Notes under the pieces: generated by a model
Database searches by the model: none
Seen by the model: the letters and a program-made list of their open reading frames with translations, nothing else
What the model was told of the DNA's origin: nothing
Part shown: positions 27,330 to 35,869 of the stretch, one piece after another
How the letters are laid out: each line of letters begins with the position of its first letter
Position numbering within the stretch: the first letter of the stretch is position 1
Source of the DNA: Ammonifex sp.
GTDB taxonomy: Bacteria > Bacillota > Desulfotomaculia > Desulfotomaculales > DYER01
Assembly: GCA_020725605.1 (NCBI GenBank)
Contig: DYER01000042.1
Location: 1-57,396 of the forward strand
Reading direction: 5' to 3'
Length of the DNA: 57,396 nucleotides
Translations under genes and position numbers: made by a program

Positions 27330-27800
27330 ATGGACGACGAGCTCATCAATTCCTGCCTGGAACAACTGGAAGAAGCCTGGCAGGCCCTGAGCCGGCGGAT
27401 TCACGGCGAGCTGCGCCAGCACATCGCGGAGGGCATTACGGTCAGCCAGTTTTTCCTGCTGCGCGAGATCGCGCAGCGGGGCCGCGTGACCGTTTCGGAG
27501 GTGGCCGCGGGCCTCGGGGTTACCCTGAGCGCCGTGACGGCGCTGGCCGAAAAGCTCTCACGGGCCGGCCTCATCTCCAGGACGCGGGATCCCCACGACC
27601 GGCGCGTGGTCTGGCTGGAGCTGACGCGCCAGGGGACCGAGAGGCTGGAAATCTGCCGCGAGGGCCGTAACCGCGTGCTGCGGCGTTACCTGGGACGGCT
27701 ATCGCCGGAGGACCTGCGGCGGTTGGTGAGTATTTACCGCCGGCTGATCTCGACCCTGGAGGCCGAGGAGGGCCGCGGTTCGCAGGAGCAAGGGGGTTGA
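27330..27800 (+). CDS. MarR family transcriptional regulator
   Basis: A 156-residue winged-helix repressor. The DNA-binding part is clear: TVSQFFLLREIAQRGRVTVSEVAAGLGVTLSAVTALAEKLSRAGLISRTRDPHDRRVVWLEL, including the DxR wing (about 37-98), flanked by dimerisation helices. MarR dimers usually repress their own operon and an efflux pump until a small lipophilic ligand binds. Here the downstream genes are heme O synthase, an HlyD adaptor and a DHA2 permease, with the next stop/start overlapping or close. ATG 27330 was chosen for family length and the AAGGTTAAAGG site. It is divergent from the ECF sigma gene. Confidence 0.93.
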   Translation: MDDELINSCLEQLEEAWQALSRRIHGELRQHIAEGITVSQFFLLREIAQRGRVTVSEVAAGLGVTLSAVTALAEKLSRAGLISRTRDPHDRRVVWLELTRQGTERLEICREGRNRVLRRYLGRLSPEDLRRLVSIYRRLISTLEAEEGRGSQEQGG

Positions 27801-27805
27801 CGGGT

Positions 27806-28699
27806 ATGGACGGTACGGCGGTGCGGCCCGCCTCCTGGCAGGCCGTTGTGCGCAGCTACGTCGAGGTTACCAAGGTGCGGTCCGTGCTGCTGCTGGTCTT
27901 TACCGCGGCCGCCACCATGGCCGTGGCCGCACGGGAGGTGCCCGTGGACCGCACCACGGCGGTTCTGGCCCTCGTGGCCGTGACCCTGGCCTGCGCCGGG
28001 GCCAATGCGGTGAGCTGCTACGCGGACCGGGACCTGGACGCCGTCATGGTGCGTACCCGGCACCGGCCCATTCCCGCGGGCCGGATTCACCCGCCGGAGC
28101 GGGCCCTGTGGTGGGGTGGCTTTCTGTTCCTGGTTTCACTGGTGCTGGCCTGGCGCGTGAACTGGCCCTCCGTGCTGGCCCTGCTGGCAGGGGGCGCCGG
28201 TTACGTGGGGGTGTACAGCCTGTGGCTGAAGCGGCGGAGCCCCCTGAACATCGTGCTGGGGGGCTTCAGCGGCGGTTTGCCCGCGGTATTCGGGTGGACC
28301 GCGGTCACGGGCACCCTGACCTGGCTTCCCGTGCTCATCGCGGCCCTGGTGGTGCTCTGGATACCGAACCACATCTGGAGCCTGGCCATTTTCTACCGGG
28401 AAGACTACCTCCGGGTGCGGGTACCCATGCTGCCGGTGGTCGACGAGCGGCGGGCACTGCGGTGCATCCTCTCGACCGTGGTACTCATGGTGGGCGTTTC
28501 CCTGGTGTTGTATTTCGTAGGCCGGTTCGGCTACGTTTACCTGTCGGCGGCCGCGCTTCTGGGGACCGCGGCCCTTTACCTGGGGTGGCAGGTCTACGCA
28601 CGGCCCGCGCCGAGTCGCGCCTGGCGCCTGTTCAAGTTTTCGAGCGTATACCTGTTTCTGGTGTTCCTGGCCATGATGGGGGAAAGCCTGTTTGCCTGA
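27806..28699 (+). CDS. ctaB: Heme O synthase (protoheme IX farnesyltransferase), UbiA family
   Basis: A 297-residue integral membrane prenyltransferase with about eight to nine TM segments. The first aspartate-rich motif is in YADRDLDAVMVRTRHRPIP and the second in the NHIWSLAIFYREDYLRVRVPM region. RT-x-x-RP and LKRRSPLNIVLGGFSGG are CtaB/CyoE signatures. It adds farnesyl to heme B to make heme O for heme-copper oxidases. ATG 27806 has GGGGG nine bases upstream; TTG 27797, overlapping the marR stop, is an alternative. No oxidase genes are in the window. Its place in a marR-efflux operon is odd (see findings). The usual TPPHF motif reads IPNHI, so substrate could differ from heme. Confidence 0.85.
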   Translation: MDGTAVRPASWQAVVRSYVEVTKVRSVLLLVFTAAATMAVAAREVPVDRTTAVLALVAVTLACAGANAVSCYADRDLDAVMVRTRHRPIPAGRIHPPERALWWGGFLFLVSLVLAWRVNWPSVLALLAGGAGYVGVYSLWLKRRSPLNIVLGGFSGGLPAVFGWTAVTGTLTWLPVLIAALVVLWIPNHIWSLAIFYREDYLRVRVPMLPVVDERRALRCILSTVVLMVGVSLVLYFVGRFGYVYLSAAALLGTAALYLGWQVYARPAPSRAWRLFKFSSVYLFLVFLAMMGESLFA

Positions 28700-28753
28700 G
28701 GGGCCGGCGGGCCGGGGCCGCAGGCGAGCTTCGAGGGGCGAGGGTGGTGGCGT

Positions 28754-29407
28754 GTGAAAAAGAAAGTCTTTTTCGCCGTGCTGGTACTGATGGTGCTGGC
28801 CCTGGGCGGGATCTCGGCCTACTACTGGTACAAAGGCTATTATTTCGTAATCACCGAGGATGCCTATGTGGACGGCACCCTGATCCGCGTGGGGCCACAG
28901 GTTACGGGGCAGCTCAAAGAGGTCTACGTTGACGAAGGCAGGGAGGTAAAGGCCGGAGAGCCCCTGGCGCGGCTGGACGACCAGACCCTGGCCGCCGGTG
29001 TGAGCGTGGACCTGACCTACATCAAGAGCCCCATCACGGGCACGGTGCTCAAGCGCCTCGCCAATCCCGGTGAAATCGTGGCGCCCGGACAGGCCGTGGT
29101 CATGGTGGCGGACCTGCGGCAGGTTTACATCACGGCCAACGTGGAGGAAACGGACCTCGGCAAGGTGCAGCCCGGGCAGTTCGTGGATTTCACGGTGGAC
29201 AGTTTTCCGGGCGTTCGTTTCACGGGGCGCGTGCATCAGGTCGGCGAGGCCACGGCGGCCACCTTCTCGCTGTTGCCCACCCGCACCACCAGCGGCACCT
29301 TCACCAAGGTGGTGCAGCGGGTGCCGGTGAAGATAGCCATCGACGACTGCCAGGGCCGGCGGCTGCTGCCCGGGTTGAGCGCGGTGGTGAGGATTCACGT
29401 GAGGTGA
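28754..29407 (+). CDS. Short HlyD/EmrA-type membrane fusion protein lacking the coiled-coil hairpin
   Basis: A 217-residue adaptor. One N-terminal TM segment (about 5-25) is followed by a lipoyl/barrel region: TEDAYVDGTLIRVGPQVTGQLKEVYVDEGREVKAGEPLARLDDQ (about 34-77), then directly the second lipoyl half SPITGTVLKRLANPGEIVAPGQ (about 91-112) and a beta-barrel to the end. The alpha-helical hairpin that normally separates the lipoyl halves in EmrA is missing, leaving about 14 residues. It is coupled by a GTGA overlap to a DHA2 permease, so it is an EmrA-like partner. The gene is not frameshifted. The short form is plausible in a bacterium that need not span an outer membrane. Confidence 0.88.
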   Translation: MKKKVFFAVLVLMVLALGGISAYYWYKGYYFVITEDAYVDGTLIRVGPQVTGQLKEVYVDEGREVKAGEPLARLDDQTLAAGVSVDLTYIKSPITGTVLKRLANPGEIVAPGQAVVMVADLRQVYITANVEETDLGKVQPGQFVDFTVDSFPGVRFTGRVHQVGEATAATFSLLPTRTTSGTFTKVVQRVPVKIAIDDCQGRRLLPGLSAVVRIHVR

Positions 29408-31008
29408 GGCGCGTGCGGGAGGGCGGCATTCCCTGGGCGGCCCTGTCGGGCCTGGTCCTGGGCTCGTTCATGGCCGTGCTGGACGCCAGTATCGTGAACG
29501 TGGCCCTGCCCCGGTTGATGGCCATCTTCGGGGTCACGCCGGACCACATCCAGTGGGTCATGACGGCCTACCTGCTGGCCTCCGGGGCAGTGGTGCCGGT
29601 GACGGGGTACCTGGCGGACCGCTTCGGCGGCAAGCGGATCTACCTCTGGACCCTGGTGGCCTTTGTGCTGGGTTCCCTGCTGTGCGCCTTCAGCTGGAGC
29701 GCGGACGCCCTGATCGGTTTCCGGGTGCTCCAGGCCATCGGAGGCGGGGCCCTCGTTCCGGTGGGCATGTCCATCATTTTCCGTATCACGCCCCGGGCCC
29801 ACATCGGCACGGCCCTGGGCGTTTTCGGCCTGTCCATGGCCGCGGCCCCGGCCATCGGCCCCACCCTGGGCGGGTACCTGGTGGACTACTTCGACTGGCC
29901 CCTGATTTTCCTGATAAACCTCCCCGTGGGCCTTCTGGCCATGATCGTTTGCAGCGCGACGCTGGAGGAGCAACCCCACGATCCCGGATTGCGCTTCGAC
30001 GTGCCGGGCTTTTTCCTGGGCACCACGGGGTGCGTGCTACTCCTCCTGGCCCTGAGCGAGGGGCAGAGCAAGGGCTGGACCTCCTACTACATCGTCATGC
30101 TCCTGACGGCCTCCGCCTTCCTGCTGGTGCTGTTCGTGCTGTGGGAGCTCATCACGCCCGTGCCCATGCTCGACGTGCGGCTTATGAGGAACCCGGTCTT
30201 TGCCGCGAGCCTGGTGGGCGGGAGCCTGAGCTTCATCGGCCTGTTCGCCGGCGTCTACCTGATTCCGCTCCTCACCCAGACGGTTATGGGCTACAGCCCC
30301 ATGCAGACGGGTCTCATCCTCATGCCGATGGCCCTGGTGACGGGTTTTTTGGGGCCCATCGCGGGGCGCCTGTTCGACCGCGTGGGGGCCCTGCCCCTCG
30401 GGCTGCTCGGACTGAGCATCCTCGCCGTTACCACCTACGAGTTGCGGAACGTGACCTTCGACACCTCCTTTCACCACCTCCAGTTCCTGCTGGCCGTGCG
30501 CGGGGTGGGCCTGGGCCTCTCCATGATGCCCGTGGCCACGGCGGGTATGAACGCCCTGCCGCCTCAACTCAGCGCCCAGGCCTCGGCCTTCACCACCGTG
30601 GTGCGCAACATCGCGGCCTCCATGGGCATCGCCTACCTCACCCACGTGGTCATGGACCGCCAGGCCCACCACCTGTGGTGGCTGCGGGAGAGCGTCAGCC
30701 TGGCCAATCCGGCCACGACCGGGATCTGGCAGCAGGTCCACGGGTGGTTCGCCTTCCACTTCGGCACCGCCACTGCGTCCGCGGCGCCGAGCGCCCTGCT
30801 CGGCCAGCGGGTGGCACTGGAAGCCATGGTGGCGGCCATCCAGGACGCCTTCCTCGTGGCCACCTGGCTGGTGGCGGCGGGACTGCCCTTCGTGCTGGCC
30901 CTGGGCAAGAGAAGGATGGAGGCGGCCCGCCGGGCCGAGCTCACGCGCATGGCCATGGCCGGCGGGCCGGCGGCGCCGGACGCAGCGTATCCCCGTCTCG
31001 AAGGCTGA
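29404..31008 (+). CDS. EmrB/QacA (DHA2) family multidrug efflux MFS transporter
   Basis: A 534-residue permease with about 14 hydrophobic segments. DHA2 signatures are clear: LDASIVNVALPRL in TM1, WVMTAYLLASGAVVPVTGYLADRFGGKR (motif A, TM2-3), GFRVLQAIGGGALVPVGMSIIF and GPTLGGYLVDYFDWPLIFLINLPVG (motif C region). It exports lipophilic compounds by proton antiport with the short HlyD adaptor just upstream, and MarR at the operon start probably represses it. GTG 29404 overlaps the adaptor stop by four bases; GTG 29413 with GGTGAGG upstream is an alternative start. The C-terminal 30 residues are charged and cytoplasmic. Confidence 0.94.
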   Translation: MRRVREGGIPWAALSGLVLGSFMAVLDASIVNVALPRLMAIFGVTPDHIQWVMTAYLLASGAVVPVTGYLADRFGGKRIYLWTLVAFVLGSLLCAFSWSADALIGFRVLQAIGGGALVPVGMSIIFRITPRAHIGTALGVFGLSMAAAPAIGPTLGGYLVDYFDWPLIFLINLPVGLLAMIVCSATLEEQPHDPGLRFDVPGFFLGTTGCVLLLLALSEGQSKGWTSYYIVMLLTASAFLLVLFVLWELITPVPMLDVRLMRNPVFAASLVGGSLSFIGLFAGVYLIPLLTQTVMGYSPMQTGLILMPMALVTGFLGPIAGRLFDRVGALPLGLLGLSILAVTTYELRNVTFDTSFHHLQFLLAVRGVGLGLSMMPVATAGMNALPPQLSAQASAFTTVVRNIAASMGIAYLTHVVMDRQAHHLWWLRESVSLANPATTGIWQQVHGWFAFHFGTATASAAPSALLGQRVALEAMVAAIQDAFLVATWLVAAGLPFVLALGKRRMEAARRAELTRMAMAGGPAAPDAAYPRLEG

Positions 31009-31058
31009 GGGAGGAAAAGTCCCGCGCGGCATAGAAATAGGCTATTCAGGTGTGATTC

Positions 31059-31808
31059 ATGAGGGCGGTCCTGTTCGGCGTGCCGGTAGATCCCCTGACG
31101 CTGGAGGAGTGCGTGGAGCGGGTGGCGGCGCTGGTGGCCGGCGGCGGGGCGCACCAGGTGGTGACCCTCAATCCGGAACTGCTGTACCGGGCCCGGAGCG
31201 AGCCCCGTTTGCGCGCCATTCTCGACCGGGCGGACCTGGTGACCGCCGACGGGGTGGGCGTTCTCTGGGCCGCACGACGGGCCGGGCAGTGGCTGCCGGA
31301 GCGGGTCACCGGCATCGACCTCATGATGGCCCTGGTGCATCGGGCCGCCGCCTGCGGGTGGCGCATCTTCCTGCTCGGGGCGGCCCCGGGCGTGGCGGCC
31401 GAAGTGGCGCGACGATTGCAGGGCCTTTATCCCGACCTGACCATCGCGGGCTGGCAGCACGGTTTCTGGACGCCGGAGGAAGAACCGGAGGTGGTGGCCG
31501 CCATCAAGCGCGCGCGGCCACAACTGTTATTTGTGGCCCTGGGAGCCCCGCGGCAAGAGGAATGGATCGCGCGCCACCTTCCGGCCCTGGGGCCGGTGGT
31601 GGCCATGGGCGTCGGGGGCAGCTTCGATGTGGTGGCGGGCCGCGTGCGGCGGGCACCGGCCTTTTTGCGGCGCCTCAACCTGGAGTGGCTGGGCCGGCTG
31701 GTAATGCAGCCCCGGCGCTGGCGGCGCATGCTGGTGCTGCCCCGGTTTGCCTGGCTGGTGCTCCGCACCTACGGATGGCGGGGAGCAGGGACGAGATGCC
31801 CAAGATAG
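31059..31808 (+). CDS. tagA: WecG/TagA/CpsF family glycosyltransferase (GT26)
   Basis: A 249-residue GT26 enzyme. Family motifs seen: VVTLNPELLYRARSEPRLRAIL, LVTADGVGVLWAAR with the catalytic Asp, RVTGIDLM, FLLGAAPGVA, ALGAPRQEEWI and MGVGGSFDVVAGRVRRAP. TagA adds N-acetylmannosamine (or a related sugar) to undecaprenyl-PP-GlcNAc, the second step of wall teichoic acid or secondary wall polymer synthesis; the first step is TagO, found here at 44013. It overlaps csaB by 13 bases, as is common in SLH-bearing clostridia. It acts at the inner face of the membrane. Confidence 0.93.
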   Translation: MRAVLFGVPVDPLTLEECVERVAALVAGGGAHQVVTLNPELLYRARSEPRLRAILDRADLVTADGVGVLWAARRAGQWLPERVTGIDLMMALVHRAAACGWRIFLLGAAPGVAAEVARRLQGLYPDLTIAGWQHGFWTPEEEPEVVAAIKRARPQLLFVALGAPRQEEWIARHLPALGPVVAMGVGGSFDVVAGRVRRAPAFLRRLNLEWLGRLVMQPRRWRRMLVLPRFAWLVLRTYGWRGAGTRCPR

Positions 31809-32896
31809 TCATTTCGGGGTATTACGGTTTTGCCAACGCCGGCGACGAGGCCATGCTGTCGGCCATGGTGTCCGCCCTGCGGGCGCGGGTGAGGGGGGCC
31901 GAAATCGTGGTGCTTTCCGCCCGGCCCGAACACACCCGAAAAGAGTTTGACGTGCAGGCCGTGGGCCGCAGTTCGCTGGCCCAGATCTGCGGGGCGCTGC
32001 GGGGTGCGGACCTGCTCCTCAGCGGCGGGGGAGGATTGCTTCAGGACGTCACCAGCAGGTGGAGCATTTTTTATTATCTGGGCATCATCCTGCTGGCCAA
32101 AATGTTCGGTTGCCGGGTGTACCTGTACGGCCAGGGGATCGGGCCCCTGCGGACGTCGCTGGCCCGCGGGGCGCTACGCCTGGTGGCCAACCGCGCGGAC
32201 CTGATCTCGGTGCGGGACGTGGAATCCAGGGACGAACTGGTGCGGCTCAAAGTGTGGCGTCCGCCCATCCACGTGACCGCGGACCCGGCCCTGGGTCTGG
32301 ACACCGAAGGCGTGGACCGGGAGCGGGGCCGGCAATTACTCAAGGCCGCCGGAGCCACGGGAAACGACCTGGTAGGTATCTCGGTGCGGTCCTGGAAGGG
32401 TTTGCGCCGCATTCAGGAAGTGGTGGCCGGATTGGGCGATTACCTGGCGGCCGAAGGCTGGCAGGTGGTGCTGGTCCCCATGCAGTATTCCGAGGACCTT
32501 CGGGTGTGCCGGGAAGTGGCGACCCTCATGCGGCATCCCCCCGTAGTACTGGAGGAAAGATACCCGTTTTGGGACCTGCTGTCCATCACGGCCAACTTCG
32601 GCCTGGCGGTGGGCATGCGGCTCCACTTTTTGATTTTCGCCGCCCTCATGCGCGTGCCCCTCGTGGGCATTGCTTATGACCCCAAGATTACCAGGTTCAT
32701 GCAACAACTGGATTTGCCGGCCCCCCTTCCGGCAGAGGACCTGCGGCTGGAGGAACTAAAGTTTCAGGTCGATTTCGCCCGCCGTTACCGGGAAGGGGTC
32801 AGTTTTCTGCTGGCGGAGCGGGTGGCGGTCCTGCGGCGGCAGGCCCTGCGCAGCGCGGACCTGGCCGCCGAACTGCTGGGCAGGAAAAAGGTTTGA
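31796..32896 (+). CDS. csaB: Polysaccharide pyruvyl transferase CsaB
   Basis: A 366-residue protein of the CsaB family. N-terminal VISGYYGFANAGDEAMLSAM, the LLSGGGGLLQDVTSRWSIFYYLG segment, GQGIGPLRTS and VGMRLHFLIFAAL are characteristic. CsaB transfers pyruvate from phosphoenolpyruvate to the secondary cell-wall polysaccharide, creating the ketal recognised by SLH domains. That explains its presence with two SLH proteins (20129-25277). The start at ATG 31796, 13 bases inside tagA, has CAGGGACGAG upstream; the frame continues upstream through tagA in another frame and that part is not coding. Function by homology is strong. Confidence 0.94.
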   Translation: MPKIVISGYYGFANAGDEAMLSAMVSALRARVRGAEIVVLSARPEHTRKEFDVQAVGRSSLAQICGALRGADLLLSGGGGLLQDVTSRWSIFYYLGIILLAKMFGCRVYLYGQGIGPLRTSLARGALRLVANRADLISVRDVESRDELVRLKVWRPPIHVTADPALGLDTEGVDRERGRQLLKAAGATGNDLVGISVRSWKGLRRIQEVVAGLGDYLAAEGWQVVLVPMQYSEDLRVCREVATLMRHPPVVLEERYPFWDLLSITANFGLAVGMRLHFLIFAALMRVPLVGIAYDPKITRFMQQLDLPAPLPAEDLRLEELKFQVDFARRYREGVSFLLAERVAVLRRQALRSADLAAELLGRKKV

Positions 32897-32915
32897 AACC
32901 GTCGAATAACTGTGG

Positions 32916-32947
32916 TTGACAATTTTTTGCATTTGTCAGCTTAAGGT
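32916..32947 (+). promoter_or_regulatory. Possible promoter/inverted repeat before the exported-protein/LCP genes
   Basis: TTGACA at 32916-32921 is followed by an A+T-rich spacer. TGACAA (32917-32922) and TTGTCA (32933-32938) form an inverted repeat. A -10 is not clear: TAAGGT at 32942 is 20 bases away. Could be an operator-controlled promoter. Confidence 0.35.
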
Positions 32948-32980
32948 AAAGGGTATCCAACTAGGTGGGGAGGAGAGAGC

Positions 32981-33382
32981 GTGAACTGGCGGTGGTTCGT
33001 TTTCCTGGGATTGGCATTACTCACCGGAATGGCCCTCCTCCCGCGCGCGCTGGCCACCCCTGCGGCGCCCGGGACCGCGGAAGACCCCCTGGTGTCCAGG
33101 AGCTACGTTGACCGGTGGGTGAAGTGGGAAGTAATGGAGTTGCAGCGCAACCAGGTGCTGGAGGGAAAGGCCGGTGCCATGGTGGTGGTGCGCCGGGGTC
33201 AGGCCGTAACCAGGGATCCCACCGGCAACGGCATTCCGGACCTTACCGCCGGGAGCGACCTGTTTGAGGCACAGTCCGTGCCCCTGAATCACCTGTTGCT
33301 GATACCCAGGAGTGACGGGCGCGGTATCGTGGCCCGGGGGTCTGTGTGGGTAATGTGCCGGGGCGAAGTCGTGGTAAGGTAG
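32981..33382 (+). CDS. Small exported protein, conserved clostridial type, unknown function
   Basis: A 133-residue protein with a signal peptide (about 4-26, cleavage near LATPAAP). The mature part starts with DPLVSRSYVDRWVKWEV and contains a long beta-rich region ending VPLNHLLLIPRSDGRGIVARGSVWVM. I recall similar small proteins in SLH/sporulating clostridia next to envelope genes, without assigned function. GTG 32981 has GGGGAGGAG upstream. It is directly followed by an LCP ligase gene (start at 33383, immediately after its stop), so the two are co-translated. It may act with the LCP enzyme outside the membrane; that is inference. Confidence 0.75.
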   Translation: MNWRWFVFLGLALLTGMALLPRALATPAAPGTAEDPLVSRSYVDRWVKWEVMELQRNQVLEGKAGAMVVVRRGQAVTRDPTGNGIPDLTAGSDLFEAQSVPLNHLLLIPRSDGRGIVARGSVWVMCRGEVVVR

Positions 33383-34726
33383 GTGGCCGTATTGCGGCGC
33401 TACAGGCTGAAAAACGGGTGGCGGTTGGCGGGCTTTTTGACCGCAGTCGCGCTGTTGCTCTCGGCGGGGTGCCTCCTGGCCCGGGATGTCGTCCTGTTCC
33501 TGAGTGCTCCTGCCGGCGATTCGGACGTGCGGAGCGCGGTGGCGAGGTCCGGACGGCTGAACGTACTGCTGCTGGGCATTGACGCGCGCCGGGGCGAGAC
33601 CAAAGCCCGGAGTGATTCCATCATCCTGGCCAGTTTCGATCCCGGACGGCGTCGGGCCGCGTTGCTTTCCATTCCCAGGGACACGCGGGTACGCATTCCC
33701 GGCCACGGCTGGGACAAGATCAATGCGGCCACCATGTATGGGGGTCCGGATCTGGCCCGGGCCGTGGTGGGCGACCTGCTGGGCGTCCAGGTAGAGTATC
33801 ATGTATTGACGAATTTTGCGGGCTTCAAGGAAATCGTTGATACCTTGGGTGGAGTCACCATCGACGTGGAGGAAGACATGGATTATTACGATCCGGCGGA
33901 CGGTCAGGTGATCAACCTCCGCAAGGGGGTCCAGCACCTGAACGGCGAAAAGGCGCTCCAGTACGTGCGGTACCGCGGCGACCCCCTGGGCGACATCACC
34001 CGCACCCAGAGGCAACAGAAGTTTCTGGTGGCCCTGGCCCGGGAGATGCTCCAGCCCGCCACCATTCTGAAGTTGCCCCGGCTCATCCCGCAATTGCGCG
34101 AAAGCGTGGACACCAACCTGGGGCTCTCGGAGATGCTCGCTTTAGTACGCCTCGCCCAGGGCCTGGAGAACGTGGACCTTGTTACCCAGACCCTTCCCGG
34201 CTACTTTCTGAACCTGGACGGGGTGAGTTACTGGTACGTGGATCCCGGACGGGCCCGACAGGTGGTGGCCCAACTGCTGGAGGGACGCTCCACGCCGGCG
34301 GTGCTGGGGGAGGTTTACAGTCCTCAGCTGAAGACAGGCACCTCGGTCCACCGGCAGGTGGGGGAGGCCGCTCAGATGCGTCAACCGGCAGCACCGACGA
34401 CCCGTACCCGCGGCGGGGAAGCCACCGGCACCGCCGGATCGCGGCCGGCCTCCGGAACCACCGGGCAGGCGCACATCCGGACCCCGGCATCGGAGGCGAA
34501 ACCGGGCCCCGGCAGCAGCGTACCGCCTAAGGGAGTTCCGGAAACCGGCAGCGGAACGAAGCCCAATGCCGGTAACGGCGCCCCACCATCCACCGGAACT
34601 GAACCGGCGGGTGGCCCCGGGACCACCCCCGGCGGCGGAACCGCCCCGCGCTCCGTCACCCCCGCACCGGGTGAGGGGGCCATTCCTCCTGCCCGCTTCC
34701 CCGGAGCCGGTGGCGGGGTTTCTTAG
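33383..34726 (+). CDS. LytR-CpsA-Psr (LCP) family cell-wall polymer ligase
   Basis: A 447-residue protein with one N-terminal TM segment (about 13-40) and an extracytoplasmic LCP domain (about 58-300). Motifs include LLLGIDARRGETKARSDSIILASFDP with conserved Asp and Arg, LLSIPRDTRVRIPGHGWDKINAATMYGGP, VDTLGGVTIDVEEDMDYYDP and ALQYVRYRGDPLGDITRTQRQQKFL. LCP enzymes move lipid-linked glycopolymers onto peptidoglycan, so this one probably attaches the wall polysaccharide made by neighbouring genes. The last about 125 residues are Pro/Gly/Thr/Ala-rich low-complexity sequence, a likely wall-spanning tail. GTG start immediately follows the small exported-protein gene. Confidence 0.94.
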   Translation: MAVLRRYRLKNGWRLAGFLTAVALLLSAGCLLARDVVLFLSAPAGDSDVRSAVARSGRLNVLLLGIDARRGETKARSDSIILASFDPGRRRAALLSIPRDTRVRIPGHGWDKINAATMYGGPDLARAVVGDLLGVQVEYHVLTNFAGFKEIVDTLGGVTIDVEEDMDYYDPADGQVINLRKGVQHLNGEKALQYVRYRGDPLGDITRTQRQQKFLVALAREMLQPATILKLPRLIPQLRESVDTNLGLSEMLALVRLAQGLENVDLVTQTLPGYFLNLDGVSYWYVDPGRARQVVAQLLEGRSTPAVLGEVYSPQLKTGTSVHRQVGEAAQMRQPAAPTTRTRGGEATGTAGSRPASGTTGQAHIRTPASEAKPGPGSSVPPKGVPETGSGTKPNAGNGAPPSTGTEPAGGPGTTPGGGTAPRSVTPAPGEGAIPPARFPGAGGGVS

Positions 34727-34744
34727 CTACGGGGCGAGGAAATC

Positions 34745-35869
34745 TTGCGCGTGGAACGATTGCGGGTAGTACACATCATCGGCGGCGGGGAACTGGGCGG
34801 GGCCGAGCGCCACATCCTGAACCTGGCCGGGTTTTTGGATCCGCGCCGCGTGGCCCTGACGGTATGTTGCCTCTTTGCTGCTCCCTTTGTGCAGGTGGCC
34901 CGGGAGGCCGGCATCCAGGCTCTGGCCGTACCGATGCGCCATAAACTGGATTTCGGCGTGGTGACCAGAATTGTAGAACTGGTCCGCGAGGCGGACCTGG
35001 TGCATACCCACGGTGTGCGGGCCAACCTCCTGGGACGGATTGCGGCGCGCCTGGCCCGGCGTCCCCTGGTCACCACCGTGCACAGCCTGCTCCGGATGGA
35101 CTACCCTACGCTCTGGACGCGCCTGCCAAACGCCCTGGCCGAACGGCTGACGCGGGGGTTGACCCGGCGGTTTATCGCGGTTTCGCGGCAACTCGCGGAG
35201 GAACTCATCAGGGAAGGCGTGGCGCCTGCACGCGTCAGGGTTATTTACAACGGGATCGACGTGGAGGCCTTTCAGCCGTGCCGTCCCCGGGACCAGGTGC
35301 GGCGGGAACTGGGTTACGGGCCGGGCATACCCCTTGTGGCCACCGTGGCCCGTCTGCACCCCGTAAAGGGGCACCGCTACCTGCTGGAGGCGGCCCAGCG
35401 GGTGGTACAGGCCAGGCCCGAGGTACGCTTTCTGGTAGTGGGTACGGGACCGGGCAGGGAAGCCCTGGAAGCCTACGCCGGGCAACTGGGAATCGCCAAG
35501 CAGGTAAGATTCACCGGTTTCGTGGCGGACGTGGCCTCCCTGCTGGGGGCCGTGGATCTGGTGGTGGTGCCCTCCCTGTGGGAGGGTTTTGGTTTGACGG
35601 CGGTGGAGGCCCTCAATGTAGGCGTACCCGTGGTGGCCACGGCTGTGGGCGGGCTGCCGGAGGTGGTGCGGCCCAAAGAGACCGGATTGCTGGTCCCGCC
35701 CGCCGACGGCGAGGCCCTGGCCAGGGAAATTCTGTGGGCCCTATCCCATCCCGTCGAGGCACGGGCCATGGCCGAGAGGGGGCGGGCCATGGTGCGGCGG
35801 GAATTCACGGCGCAAATCATGGCCCATCGGACCACCGAGCTCTACTTCGAAGTGGTGGCCGGCTGGTGA
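34745..35869 (+). CDS. GT4-type glycosyltransferase
   Basis: A 374-residue GT-B glycosyltransferase. The N-terminal acceptor domain begins VVHIIGGGELGGAERHILNLAGFL. The donor domain has VATVARLHPVKGHRYLLEAA, FLVVGTGPGREALE, and the nucleotide-sugar motif VVVPSLWEGFGLTAVEALNVGVPVVATAVGGLPEVV with the family E-x7-E pattern. It transfers a sugar from a nucleotide donor to a growing lipid-linked glycan in the cytoplasm; donor and acceptor are unknown. TTG 34745 has GAGGA upstream; GTG 34751 is an alternative. The 3' end overlaps the opposite-strand ligase gene by 28 bases. Confidence 0.92.
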   Translation: MRVERLRVVHIIGGGELGGAERHILNLAGFLDPRRVALTVCCLFAAPFVQVAREAGIQALAVPMRHKLDFGVVTRIVELVREADLVHTHGVRANLLGRIAARLARRPLVTTVHSLLRMDYPTLWTRLPNALAERLTRGLTRRFIAVSRQLAEELIREGVAPARVRVIYNGIDVEAFQPCRPRDQVRRELGYGPGIPLVATVARLHPVKGHRYLLEAAQRVVQARPEVRFLVVGTGPGREALEAYAGQLGIAKQVRFTGFVADVASLLGAVDLVVVPSLWEGFGLTAVEALNVGVPVVATAVGGLPEVVRPKETGLLVPPADGEALAREILWALSHPVEARAMAERGRAMVRREFTAQIMAHRTTELYFEVVAGW

